Origin: Desulfoluna sp.
Lineage (GTDB): Bacteria; Desulfobacterota; Desulfobacteria; Desulfobacterales; Desulfolunaceae
Reading direction: 5' to 3'
NCBI RefSeq assembly: GCF_030145185.1
Contig: NZ_JAQYWB010000019.1
Coordinates: 1-64,000, forward strand
DNA length: 64,000 nucleotides
Below the pieces are notes generated by a model that ran no database searches, was not told where the DNA came from, and was given only the letters and a program-made list of their open reading frames with translations. Position numbers and translations under genes: made by a program. Numbering within the stretch: the first letter of the stretch is position 1; every line of letters begins with the position of its first letter. Positions 27,817 to 36,086 of this stretch are shown one piece after another.

Positions 27817-28212
27817 ATGGTTTTACGTCTTTTCCTTTTGTTCACCCTGATCCCGGTTATCGAGCTTTGGCTCCTCATCAAGATCGGGTCAATCATGGGG
27901 CCCTTTGCCGCCATTGCTTTAGTCATCGGCACCGGCATTGCCGGGGCTTCCCTTGCCAAAATCCAGGGACTTCAAACCATCATGAAGATCAGGGCATGCA
28001 TGGATCAGGGCATCACGCCCACCGAAGAGCTCATTGACGGCTTCATGATCCTCATCGCGGGTATCGTCCTCATCACTCCAGGCCTCCTCACCGACTGTAC
28101 AGGCATCCTTCTGCTGATCCCCACCTCCCGGAATCGCATCAAGGCATGGGCCAAAGAGATGTTTAACCGACGCATCGCAAACAGCACCATCCGCATCCAC
28201 CGTAATTTTTAA
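27817..28212 (+). CDS. fxsA: FxsA-family inner-membrane protein
   Basis: This 131-residue protein starts FLLFTLIPVIELWLLIKIG and has the FxsA/YtzB layout: three to four hydrophobic segments, the GIAGASLAKIQGL motif (about 45-58) and ITPGLLTDCTGILLLIP near the end. FxsA proteins are small cytoplasmic-membrane proteins; overexpression in E. coli relieves F exclusion of phage T7, but the normal role is unknown. The ATG at 27817 is preferred because GGAG precedes it at normal spacing. It is probably cotranscribed with the ChaN-like gene. Confidence 0.87.
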   Translation: MVLRLFLLFTLIPVIELWLLIKIGSIMGPFAAIALVIGTGIAGASLAKIQGLQTIMKIRACMDQGITPTEELIDGFMILIAGIVLITPGLLTDCTGILLLIPTSRNRIKAWAKEMFNRRIANSTIRIHRNF

Positions 28213-28231
28213 TCCCCTGACCCCCCATGGC

Positions 28232-28253
28232 GCTCCCCATTTTAATGGGGAGC
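28232..28253. terminator. Intercistronic hairpin
   Basis: GCTCCCCATT (28232-28241) pairs with AATGGGGAGC (28244-28253), leaving only a two-base gap. It lies between fxsA and the ChaN-like gene and may reduce read-through or protect mRNA. Confidence 0.5.
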
Positions 28254-28272
28254 CCAACCCCAAAGGTGCCCT

Positions 28273-29208
28273 GTGATAAATCGTCCCCTTTACGCCCTGG
28301 GCCTTCTCATCGTGACCCTTCTTCTGACAACCGGATGCAACAGCTTCGGAAAAAAAACCATGGAACAACCCCGCTACACCATCCTCCATCCCGACGGTAC
28401 CCAGGTAAGCCAGGCTGATCTTCTGGACGAGGCCGCACAGGCAGACGTGCTGCTGGTGGGGGAGACCCACGACAACCCCTCCGCCCACCATCTGGAGTAT
28501 GCCCTTTTCAAAGGAATCCTTGAAAGGCGGGCAAAGTCGGGAGAGACCCCTGGGGTGGCTCTCTCCCTTGAGATGCTGGCCCGGGATCTCCAGCCCGTCA
28601 CCGACGAATACCTCTCCGGCCTCATCACCGAGATGCACTTCATGGCGGCCTCCCGCCCCTGGGGAAACTACGGCCCCTCATACCGAAAAACGCTCAACCT
28701 GGCCAAAGAGAAGGGTGCCCCCGTCATCGCTGCCAATGCCCCAAGGCGCTATGTCAACCTTGTCTCACGTAAAGGAAAAGCGGCCCTCGAACAGCTCAGC
28801 CCCGAAGCCCGGAGCTGGATCGCCCCCCTTCCCTACCAGGGGGCCTCACCCGCCTATCTCGCCAAGCTGAAAGCCCTTGAAGAACGCTTCGAGACAAAGG
28901 GGATAAAGGAGACAAAGGGGATAAAAAAACCAACCCAACACAGTCTCCCCGATGCCCAGGCCCTCTGGGATGCCACCATGGCCTGGTCCATTTCCGAAGC
29001 CCGAAAACAGGACCCGAAAAACCTCGTGATGCATATCTCCGGCACCTTCCACTCAGAAGGGGGGCTGGGTATTCCCGAACACCTGTCCCTCTACGATCCC
29101 CTGGCAAGGGTTCTCATCATCACCATCAAGCCGCGCCAAAAGAACAACCCTCTGCCCTCCTTCCGGTCCGACGCCCCAATCCGGGAGTATCTCATTTTTA
29201 CAGAGTAA
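28273..29208 (+). CDS. ChaN-family haem-binding lipoprotein
   Basis: This is a 311-residue lipoprotein (TTGC, Cys22) with a GTG start preceded by AAGGTG. The ChaN (DUF399) fold is recognised by VLLVGETHDNPSAHH, SLEMLARDLQP and the C-terminal MHISGTFHSEGGLG. In Campylobacter the ChaN protein binds cofacial haems and takes part in iron uptake, so an outer-membrane or periplasmic haem/iron role is likely. Two exact copies of an 18-bp unit give ETKGIKETKGIK at about residue 210, a recent in-frame tandem duplication in a surface loop. A terminator follows. Confidence 0.82.
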   Translation: MINRPLYALGLLIVTLLLTTGCNSFGKKTMEQPRYTILHPDGTQVSQADLLDEAAQADVLLVGETHDNPSAHHLEYALFKGILERRAKSGETPGVALSLEMLARDLQPVTDEYLSGLITEMHFMAASRPWGNYGPSYRKTLNLAKEKGAPVIAANAPRRYVNLVSRKGKAALEQLSPEARSWIAPLPYQGASPAYLAKLKALEERFETKGIKETKGIKKPTQHSLPDAQALWDATMAWSISEARKQDPKNLVMHISGTFHSEGGLGIPEHLSLYDPLARVLIITIKPRQKNNPLPSFRSDAPIREYLIFTE

Positions 29209-29249
29209 ATAAAGCCGAGGATGACGCAAAATCAAACGCTATGAACGCT

Positions 29250-29290
29250 AAAAAGCCCGTCTCCAAAATATGTCTGGAGACGGGCTTTTT
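29250..29290 (+). terminator. Rho-independent terminator after the ChaN-like gene
   Basis: A 16-bp arm (29250-29265) pairs with 29275-29290, ending in a T run; the left arm starts with an A run, so it also works for the minus strand. Confidence 0.88.
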
Positions 29291-29342
29291 GGGGTTGGCT
29301 GAAAGGGATGTTTGTCCCACCCTTCAGCTCATGAAAAGCAGC

Positions 29343-29395
29343 CTTCTATGGTTAAAGTTCGAGGCAAAAACGTGCCTCGGCGGCAAGGTGCGCCA
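29343..29395. repeat. Intergenic repeat fragment, copy E (left end)
   Basis: The flank CTTCTATGGTTAAAGT matches that of copy A (8416-8431). It leads into GTGCCTCGGCGGCAAGGTGCGCC, given here in two parts, GTGCCTCGGCGG and CAAGGTGCGCC, with one base lost from the end motif. The right half is missing. Confidence 0.7.
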
Positions 29396-29398
29396 GAA

Positions 29399-29758
29399 TC
29401 ACCGGGAGCTGGAATTTCGGCCCGCCAGGTATTCAATGGCCCAGGTGCTGATGTCTTGCAAGACAGGGCTTAGTTTCCGGCCAATGTCCGTTAACGAATA
29501 TTCAACAACAGGGGGAACTTCCGGGTAGATTTTTCTGCTGACGATTCCATGCTTTTCAAGGGCTCTCAGTTGTTGAGTCAGCATTTTCTGGGTTGCCGAC
29601 GGCATGATGCGTCTCAACTCGCCGAACCTTTTTGTGCCTTCTGTTGAGAGGGTCCAGACGATAAGCGGAATCCACTTTCCTGAGAGAATTTCAAAGGCGA
29701 CCTCCACTTCATTAACATACGAACTGCAACTGACTTTATGGGTCCTGTCTTCCGGCAT
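29399..29758 (-). CDS. HxlR-family transcriptional regulator
   Basis: This 119-residue winged-helix repressor/activator of the HxlR family has VEVAFEILSGKWIPLIVWTL, RFGELRRIMPSATQKMLTQQL and the wing REYPEVPPVVEYSLT-type tail. A Cys at residue 11 (VSCSS) is at the position used by redox-sensing HxlR members. The ATG at 29758 has GGAGG upstream. It is divergent from an iron-dependent alcohol dehydrogenase; regulation of that gene is a standard HxlR arrangement but is inferred. Confidence 0.9.
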   Translation of the reverse strand: MPEDRTHKVSCSSYVNEVEVAFEILSGKWIPLIVWTLSTEGTKRFGELRRIMPSATQKMLTQQLRALEKHGIVSRKIYPEVPPVVEYSLTDIGRKLSPVLQDISTWAIEYLAGRNSSSR

Positions 29759-30030
29759 CACGCACCTCCAGCCTTCTATTTCTGCTCTAAGAGCTATCTT
29801 ATCCTATTTTTTTCCGAATCGAGCACCCGGTCGCAAGGCCCGAAAGGCTTCTTCCTGGAAACCCTCCATCGCATGCATTTCCTGCCATAACACAGAATTG
29901 CACCCAGCCGAAAGATAGTTCCCTTTTGGGAACCACGCCACCAAAAGCATACTGAAACACGAAAAAGTGCCTACTTTACAGGGAATTTTAAAAAAGGTTT
30001 ATTGCCCCACGTCGGACAAAAAACGTCTCC

Positions 30031-30150
30031 TGCGGAAAGTAAATTCCGCAAGGGGCGAAACAGCTGGCCCGGCATTATACAGGCAGAAGCAAACCAACAA
30101 AGAATTGACGATCCCAGGAAAAGCCATATCGGAACAATACGGCTTTGTTC
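30031..30150. promoter_or_regulatory. Two inverted repeats in the HxlR / alcohol dehydrogenase promoter region
   Basis: TGCGGAA-n6-TTCCGCA (30031-30050) and GAACAA-n7-TTGTTC (30132-30150) are perfect. The second ends about 37 bases before the dehydrogenase start, a good place for a repressor site. The 429-base divergent gap (29759-30187) holds nothing else I can identify. Confidence 0.45.
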
Positions 30151-30187
30151 TTACAAAAGCACGTCACGAAAAAAGGCAGGAAAAACC

Positions 30188-31339
30188 ATGACAAAATTTA
30201 TCGTCCCCAAAGAAATCTACCACGGGTTAGGAACTCTTGAGAACCTCAAAGAACTCAAAGGCGGAAAAGCGGTGATTGTGATCGGCGGCCATTCCGTTCA
30301 GAAAAACGGGACCTTGGAAAAAGCTCAGAACTTCTTGTCTGAAGCGAATATTAAATCCGCTGTTTTTGGGGGTGTCGAGGCCGATCCGTCCATTGAAACC
30401 GTTATGAAAGGTGCGGAGTTCTTCACGCAGGAGCAGCCCGACATCATTGTCGGATTGGGCGGATGTTCAGCCATCGATGCGGCCAAGGCCATGTGGGTTT
30501 TTTATGAGCACCCGGAGTCAACCCTTGAAGAACTGGCCGCTCCCTTCGCGGTGAAGCCACTGCGCAAGAAGGCTTATTTCGTGGCCATTCCCTCAACGAG
30601 CGGCACGGGCACCGAAATCACCGGTCTTTCTGTCATTACCGACAGAGCAAAAGGGACAAAGTACCCCATCGTTTCCCACGAATTAACCCCTGACGTGGCG
30701 ATTATTGACGGTGAGCTTTGTGCCAGCATGCCCAGGCACATTACGGCCAATACCGGTCTCGATGCCTTGAGCCATGGTGTGGAGGCTTATGTCTCGAACA
30801 TTGCGGACCGTTATAATGATGCCCTGGCCAAGGGGTCGATTGATCTGGTGTTCAAGCATCTTCCCACTGCCGTTGAAGAGCCCAACCACTTAGAGACTCG
30901 CCAGGCCATGCACGACGCCTCTTGCATGGCAGGCATGGCATTTACCAACGTGTGGTTGGGTATTGTTCACTCTATGTCGCATCAGATCGGAGGCACCTTC
31001 GGCGTCCCCCACGGTTGCGGCAATGCCATCCTCATGCCCAACGTCATTCGTTTTAACGCCAAGGTAACCGACAAGTATAAGGACCTGGCAGCCTTGTCGG
31101 GTAAATCAACCGCTGAAGAGTTTGCCCAGGCCGTCTCAGACCTGCGTGCCTCGACAGGGGTTGCCGGCTCACTGAAAGAGTATGGCATCGATAAAAAAGA
31201 GTGGGAAGCCGCGTTGGATACTCTCACCGAAAATGCCATGAAGGATCCCTGCACCCTTTTCAATCCAAGAAAACCTGAGTTTGAAGAGATTAAAGCGATC
31301 TTCCAGGCCTGTTACGACGGAACAGCCATTGATTTCTAA
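30188..31339 (+). CDS. Iron-containing (group III) alcohol dehydrogenase
   Basis: This 383-residue NAD(P)-dependent alcohol/aldehyde oxidoreductase of the FucO/DhaT fold has the nucleotide motif GLGGCSAIDAAK (89-100) and the metal ligands Asp192, His196, His261 and His275 (LDALSH and HSMSHQ...PHGCGNA). The first part is the Rossmann domain and the rest is helical. In anaerobes such enzymes reduce aldehydes or oxidise short-chain alcohols. AGGAAAAA precedes the ATG at 30188. It is followed by a hairpin at 31389. Substrate is unknown; divergent HxlR suggests induction by an electrophile or aldehyde. Confidence 0.92.
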   Translation: MTKFIVPKEIYHGLGTLENLKELKGGKAVIVIGGHSVQKNGTLEKAQNFLSEANIKSAVFGGVEADPSIETVMKGAEFFTQEQPDIIVGLGGCSAIDAAKAMWVFYEHPESTLEELAAPFAVKPLRKKAYFVAIPSTSGTGTEITGLSVITDRAKGTKYPIVSHELTPDVAIIDGELCASMPRHITANTGLDALSHGVEAYVSNIADRYNDALAKGSIDLVFKHLPTAVEEPNHLETRQAMHDASCMAGMAFTNVWLGIVHSMSHQIGGTFGVPHGCGNAILMPNVIRFNAKVTDKYKDLAALSGKSTAEEFAQAVSDLRASTGVAGSLKEYGIDKKEWEAALDTLTENAMKDPCTLFNPRKPEFEEIKAIFQACYDGTAIDF

Positions 31340-31388
31340 ATCTCAAACCGATTTCGCATAATTTCAGCTCAACAGGCACTCAAAAAAA

Positions 31389-31411
31389 GGGGCTCCCTGA
31401 AAGGGAGCCCC
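31389..31411. terminator. Hairpin after the alcohol dehydrogenase
   Basis: GGGGCTCCC (31389-31397) pairs with GGGAGCCCC (31403-31411) over a TGAAA loop. An A run precedes the first arm but no T run follows, so it would be a canonical terminator only for minus-strand transcription. Confidence 0.55.
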
Positions 31412-31554
31412 AGACTCCATCCGACTCGAGAAAATCACCATTTCCCGGCAACGCCAAAGACAAAACCAATCGAGCTGAGACGGCCGCCAGCCTTTGAGAT
31501 TGCCTGCATGTTTCCCCTGATTTATAGTTTTGGTATAAACAACATAAATTCAAC

Positions 31555-31580
31555 TTGACATTTGGTGTGGTGGGTATACC
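31555..31580 (+). promoter_or_regulatory. Candidate promoter/operator region of the NAD salvage cluster
   Basis: TTGACA at 31555-31560 is a perfect -35 hexamer, and GGTATACC (31573-31580) is an 8-bp palindrome overlapping where the -10 region should be. It lies about 200 bases upstream of pncB. It could be the site of the NrtR-like regulator encoded downstream; no match to a published NrtR motif is claimed. Confidence 0.4.
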
Positions 31581-31773
31581 TTTGGCCTACCTTTGGATGA
31601 TTTCCAAGGGCCATCCACCCCGGTTGAAGCGCCTTGAATACGACCCTCCGGGCTCGATGCATTCACCCTCCTCAGCACTCAGGCCGTGGAGACCGACTCC
31701 TGGTGACCCCGGGCAGGGGCGCCCGTTGAAATGATTTCGCCTTTTCGGCGCCACAACAGTGGAGATCCATCCG

Positions 31774-32949
31774 TTGACAACCCCGATCATTCAATCTTTG
31801 CTGGACACCGACCTGTATAAACTCACCATGATGCAGGGCGTTCTTCACCAGTTTCCCTGGGCGGAAGTGGAATATGAGTTTCGCTGCCGCAATCATGGTA
31901 TCGACTTTGCATCCGTCACCGACGAAGTGGATCGAGAGCTCGATCACATCTGCGGCCTTCGATTTACAGAAGAAGAGCTCGAGTTTCTTCAAGGCCTGCG
32001 ATTTATCAAACGGGATTTCATCGAATTTCTCCGCCTTTTTCAACTCAATCGCAAATTCATCACATCCGAAATGGACGGCGATGATTATGTCTTGAAAATC
32101 AAGGGGCCCTGGCTTCACACCATTCTTTATGAGGTCCCGGTCCTCGCCATCATCAACGAGGTCTACTTTCGGCACCACCACCCCCACGCCGACCTCGCCG
32201 AGGGACTCGCAAGGCTTCAGACAAAAATCGACCTGGTAAAAAACGCGAACGCCCAAGGGTTGCCTCTTAAATTTTCCGATTTCGGCACGCGCCGACGCTT
32301 CTCACGGGACTGGCAGGAGACCGTCATCAAAACCCTCACCGAGGCCATTCCCGAAAACTTCATGGGCACCAGCAACATTCTCTATGCCTGGAAATACGGC
32401 CTCACGCCCGTAGGCACCATGGCCCATGAATGGCTCATGGCCAGTCAGGCCTTAGGCCCCCGGCTTGTGGACAGCCAGAAGTTCGCCCTGGAGCACTGGG
32501 CCCAGGAGTACCGAGGCGACCTCGGTATCGCCCTCTCCGACGTGGCGGGCTTCGACGCCTTCTTAAAAGATTTTGACATGTACTTTGCTAAACTCTTCGA
32601 CGGATGTCGCCACGACAGCGGCGATCCCATCGAATGGGGCGAAAAACTCATCAGCCACTATCAGAAGCTGCGCATTGACAGCACCTCTAAGGTAGGGGTC
32701 TTCAGCGACGGCCTCAGTTTCCCCAAAGCCCTTGAAATCGCCCGTCACTTCAAGGATCGTCTGATCACCTATTTCGGCATCGGCACCAACCTGACCAATG
32801 ACGTCGTAGGCGAGCCCCTTCAAATCGTCATCAAGATGACACGCTGCCAGGGAACGCCAGTGGCCAAACTTTCCGACTCGCCGGGCAAACAGATGTGCGA
32901 CGATCAGGGATACCTGGCCTACATGAAGCGGGTGTTTGGAAAACCTTAA
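31774..32949 (+). CDS. pncB: Nicotinate phosphoribosyltransferase
   Basis: This 391-residue enzyme makes nicotinate mononucleotide from nicotinate, PRPP and ATP in the NAD salvage (Preiss-Handler) pathway. SLLDTDLYKLTMMQGVLHQF at the N-terminus, FSDFGTRRRFS and SHDSGDP-like DGCRHDSGDPIEWG and GVFSDGLSF follow the PncB family. The TTG at 31774 fits the N-terminus of known PncB proteins and has GGAG eight bases upstream; a GTG five codons earlier is the alternative. It lies 32 bases ahead of a nicotinamidase gene and near a NrtR-like regulator, forming a salvage cluster. Confidence 0.93.
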   Translation: MTTPIIQSLLDTDLYKLTMMQGVLHQFPWAEVEYEFRCRNHGIDFASVTDEVDRELDHICGLRFTEEELEFLQGLRFIKRDFIEFLRLFQLNRKFITSEMDGDDYVLKIKGPWLHTILYEVPVLAIINEVYFRHHHPHADLAEGLARLQTKIDLVKNANAQGLPLKFSDFGTRRRFSRDWQETVIKTLTEAIPENFMGTSNILYAWKYGLTPVGTMAHEWLMASQALGPRLVDSQKFALEHWAQEYRGDLGIALSDVAGFDAFLKDFDMYFAKLFDGCRHDSGDPIEWGEKLISHYQKLRIDSTSKVGVFSDGLSFPKALEIARHFKDRLITYFGIGTNLTNDVVGEPLQIVIKMTRCQGTPVAKLSDSPGKQMCDDQGYLAYMKRVFGKP

Positions 32950-32981
32950 GAGAAAGAAGGCCTAAACCGAGGAGAAAAACC

Positions 32982-33755
32982 ATGAAACGGATTCTTTTGA
33001 TCATTGACCCCCAGAATTCATTCTGCGACCCCGCAGGCGAGCTCTTTGTGGAAGGGGCCAGTCGAGACATGGAGCGTCTCACCGATTTCATTGAAATGAA
33101 CGGCGACGCCTTCGACCGGATCGTGGTGACCCTGGACTCTCATAACCGCATGCACATTGCCCACCCCGCCTGGTGGGTGGACAAACAAGGCAACCCTCCA
33201 GCGCCCTTCACCCTCCTCTCCGAAGAGGAGGTGACAAACGGTGCCTGGCGCGCTGCAAACCCTTCCGACCAGGCGTGGAGCGAGGCGTACCTGGCACAGT
33301 GCGCCCCCCACGTCATCTGGCCCCCCCACTGCATCATGGGCACCTGGGGGCATGCGGTCTACCACCCCCTGGACGCCATTTTAAACCGCTGGGCCAACCG
33401 GCACACCGATCTTGTCATGATCCCCAAAGGCCACTGCCGGCACACGGAACACTTTTCCATTTTTCAGCCCAAAGTCAAACGGGAGGGAGAACCTGCCGCC
33501 CTGTTTCACAAGGCCCTGCTGGACGACCTCTCTGGCTTTGATGAAATCTATGTCGCCGGCGAAGCCTCGTCCCACTGCGTGGCCGACAGCCTCAGAGACC
33601 TGATCACCGCACGTCCCACGCTGGCGACACGGGTCACACTCCTCACCGATGCCATGAGCCCCGTTAGCGGTTTTCACCACCTGAGTGAAGCCTTTTTTGT
33701 CGAGATGGCTGCGGCCGGTGTCCGAACCTCAACGACCTCCACCGAGGTCGGATAA
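32982..33755 (+). CDS. pncA: Nicotinamidase / isochorismatase-fold hydrolase
   Basis: This 257-residue cysteine hydrolase converts nicotinamide to nicotinate, which the adjacent PncB uses. The catalytic triad is visible: Asp9 (LIIDPQNSF), Lys149 (MIPKGHC) and Cys199 (GEASSHCVAD), with Asp52 and His residues in LDSHNRMHIAHP for the metal. GGAG precedes the ATG at 32982. Genomic context next to pncB makes nicotinamidase the most likely activity; other isochorismatase-fold amidases are possible. It lies 32 bases downstream of pncB in one operon. Confidence 0.87.
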   Translation: MKRILLIIDPQNSFCDPAGELFVEGASRDMERLTDFIEMNGDAFDRIVVTLDSHNRMHIAHPAWWVDKQGNPPAPFTLLSEEEVTNGAWRAANPSDQAWSEAYLAQCAPHVIWPPHCIMGTWGHAVYHPLDAILNRWANRHTDLVMIPKGHCRHTEHFSIFQPKVKREGEPAALFHKALLDDLSGFDEIYVAGEASSHCVADSLRDLITARPTLATRVTLLTDAMSPVSGFHHLSEAFFVEMAAAGVRTSTTSTEVG

Positions 33756-33917
33756 AACACCGTCTGCGCAAGGCCAGGCCCGGGCTCCGTCACGGCCCAT
33801 CCTCTCCAGAGTCTCGTCTGCCTTTTGCGTCGTGCGAACCAGGGCTCCTTTAATCCTGGGCCCTTAATAAACAACGGCGGCTTCCTCCGCCCCTTCCACT
33901 AAAGCTGTGAACCAAAC

Positions 33918-35033
33918 ATGAAACAAAAGGATGAAATCATCAAGCTGGGTATTGATGTCCATGGGGTGGCCGACACCTTTCCCGACTTCTTTTCCAAGGT
34001 AAGCCGGGAACTCGTGAGCCAGGGCCATGAAGTACACATCATCACAGGAGCCGAACACACCCGAGCCCTGGAACTCTATCTGAAAGATCAACTGGGCCTC
34101 TCCTGGACCCACCTCTTTTCCGTGACCACCTACCACAAAAAAGAGGGCACCGAGGTCACGTACATCGACGGCAATCCCTACATGGACAACCGCATCTGGA
34201 GCCGTTCAAAGGCAGAATACTGCCGGAGAAACGGCATTGAACTCCACATCGACGATTCGGACATCTACGGCAAATACTTCTCCACGCCCTACGCCCGGCT
34301 GATGGATGGGATGCCCCATGACGAAGCACTCCCTCCCCTTGCCAAAGGCGGAGAGTGGCACGCCACCCAGGCCGGAAGCGATCCGAGCATCTACAACGTT
34401 AAAACCACCTGCCCCCTGCCCACGGTCTCGGTGGAGATGGTCATTGCCGCCTTTTCACAAGGAGAAATAAAGGTCCTGCTGCCCCCAAAACCCGGTAAGC
34501 CTGACTTTCGAGCCCTCCCCTTCCTGCCCTTCACCCCCTCCGATGGCGGCGCCCTTGAAGCGTGTGCCACCCATATCCTGGAGGCCATGACCGGCCTGAA
34601 AAACACCTGGATGGAACAATTGAAAACATACGACGGGGCACGGCATCTCGTGACCAGCTATTTTGCCCTGGTCTCGGAAAACGCCATGGCCCATCAGGCA
34701 GACGCATGGTTCTCCCTTCGAGAGATCACACACACCGAAAAACCCTCTATGTCGCCGTTCCATCAGGCATTGCTCCGCGATTTTTACGATCGAATCAAAG
34801 GGAAAATATCCTACACCCCTATCGCCTTCGCCCTCCTGGAAAACCGGTTCACCTGGACGGAGTTGCGGTGCATCTATGAAGCGGTGCTGGAAAAGCCCAT
34901 TGACCCGGCCAATTTCCGAAAGATGATCAGGACCCACTACACGATCCGAAGCCTGAAAGAGAAGAAGGTAAAATCCACGGCCGGAAGACCCCCGGAGCTC
35001 CTGACCTATGAAGGAATCCGAGACGTCTACTAA
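33918..35033 (+). CDS. HAD-like / Nudix / winged-helix fusion, NrtR-type regulator of NAD metabolism
   Basis: This 371-residue fusion has a HAD-like N-terminal domain (residues 8-125: GIDVHGV at 11-17, IITG at 41-44, DD at 112-113). The second catalytic Asp of DxD is His15. A Nudix-like domain (165-270) has lost its REXXEE glutamates (ATHILEAM), so it should bind but not cleave. The C-terminal 70 residues (FTWTELRCIYEAVLEKPIDP to GRPPELL) match the winged helix of NrtR, the ADP-ribose-sensing regulator of NAD genes. It sits 162 bases after the nicotinamidase. I infer a sensor/regulator of pncB-pncA; the HAD part is unusual. Confidence 0.75.
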   Translation: MKQKDEIIKLGIDVHGVADTFPDFFSKVSRELVSQGHEVHIITGAEHTRALELYLKDQLGLSWTHLFSVTTYHKKEGTEVTYIDGNPYMDNRIWSRSKAEYCRRNGIELHIDDSDIYGKYFSTPYARLMDGMPHDEALPPLAKGGEWHATQAGSDPSIYNVKTTCPLPTVSVEMVIAAFSQGEIKVLLPPKPGKPDFRALPFLPFTPSDGGALEACATHILEAMTGLKNTWMEQLKTYDGARHLVTSYFALVSENAMAHQADAWFSLREITHTEKPSMSPFHQALLRDFYDRIKGKISYTPIAFALLENRFTWTELRCIYEAVLEKPIDPANFRKMIRTHYTIRSLKEKKVKSTAGRPPELLTYEGIRDVY

Positions 35034-35488
35034 CCCGAATATTTCATGAGAAAACGACCTGAGTAAGAAGATAATCCGTTATTACAGCTGGTTGCCGAAA
35101 AAGACATAGACATTTCAAAAATGCAAAATGTAATTCACCGTTCTCGACTCGTGAAATATCCGGGCTAAGACGGACAGGCCGTGAGAAACTGCAACGCAAA
35201 TAAAGACAGGATCTAATGACAGAAGGTTCATTGGACGTCGAAAGACGATAGGGGGACGTGGGCGCACGTCTCTCCTCAACGGAGAGAAAGCCCGCAGAAA
35301 AGCAGAAAAGAGACAGGCGAGAGGCAAACACTCGAAACCGCCCGTTCAAACCAACCCGAACACCTTGTCTCCGAATAAGGAAACACAGGCATCAAGGCCA
35401 TTCATAACAGCATGCCCATGGGACTGGCCAAAGGATTGCGCATCCCATGGGCTGCCATGCTTTTTCATGCTTTCAAAGCGTCACGAGA
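35034..35488. other. Gene-free stretch with paired hairpins
   Basis: This 455-base gap contains an inverted repeat ATATTTCATGAG (35039-35050) and CTCGTGAAATAT (35148-35159), 11 of 12 paired across about 100 bases. Two neighbouring hairpins follow, GACGTG/CACGTC (35255-35270) and CTCTCC/GGAGAG (35270-35286). No convincing ORF. It could encode a structured RNA or be the remnant of an inserted element; neither is proven. Confidence 0.35.
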
Positions 35489-35716
35489 TCAATAAACGGT
35501 CTCGTAATCATAACTTGCTTTGACTTTTTTAAGATTTCGAAAATACTCTTTTGACCCCATACGAAGTTTATCGCTGCTGCGAGCCCTGTACTCCGTATTT
35601 GCTTTGATGAAGCATTTTTTACATGCTGCACGAAGCCCGTCTTTCCCGCCTTTCTGCCGATAATATTCGTTTACCGGCTTCTCCTCTCCACACTTGGAAC
35701 ACAATTTAGTCATCAT
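35489..35716 (-). CDS. Small zinc-ribbon protein
   Basis: This 75-residue basic protein has two Cys pairs (Cys6-x2-Cys9 and Cys32-x2-Cys35) in TKLCSKCGEEKPVNEYY and CKKCFIKAN, the zinc-ribbon layout found in small phage-like and HNH-associated proteins. No HNH catalytic His is visible, so nuclease activity is not supported. Two adjacent ATG codons at 35716 and 35713 follow GGAAA. It stands alone between regions without genes, and may be a relic of a mobile element. Confidence 0.65.
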   Translation of the reverse strand: MMTKLCSKCGEEKPVNEYYRQKGGKDGLRAACKKCFIKANTEYRARSSDKLRMGSKEYFRNLKKVKASYDYETVY

Positions 35717-36086
35717 AATTTCCAACCTCTTTCCTTCAACAGTCAAAACAACAACCCTTAACCAAAGGCGGGATATTACTAAAACCAAACGAGGCTGTAC
35801 AGTTTTTTTTAACTTCCGGTAAAATTTTTCACCCTTCAGAATGGTCTGTATTAAGAAACACTTCAAGAATTCTGCATAGCATTTGTTGGCTTATTCGAGG
35901 TATACTAACTCTTGAGACGCCCTGAATACGGCGATCTTCGACTTTTTCCATTGTCCTGTGCCATGGCCCGTTTCTGGTGAACACTTCTGCATGTCACCCT
36001 CCTGTGACGGCCCCCAAAAAACTTCATTTTTTGTTGTGAAAGGAGTAACGGTGCCTTTTGAGTCGTATGATTTTATGAAATACTTT
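35717..36086. other. AT-rich gene-free stretch
   Basis: These 370 bases lie between the small zinc-ribbon gene and nfo. There is no ORF, repeat or strong hairpin that I can support; the T- and A-rich part near 35780-35880 could hold a promoter for the small gene. Confidence 0.35.
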
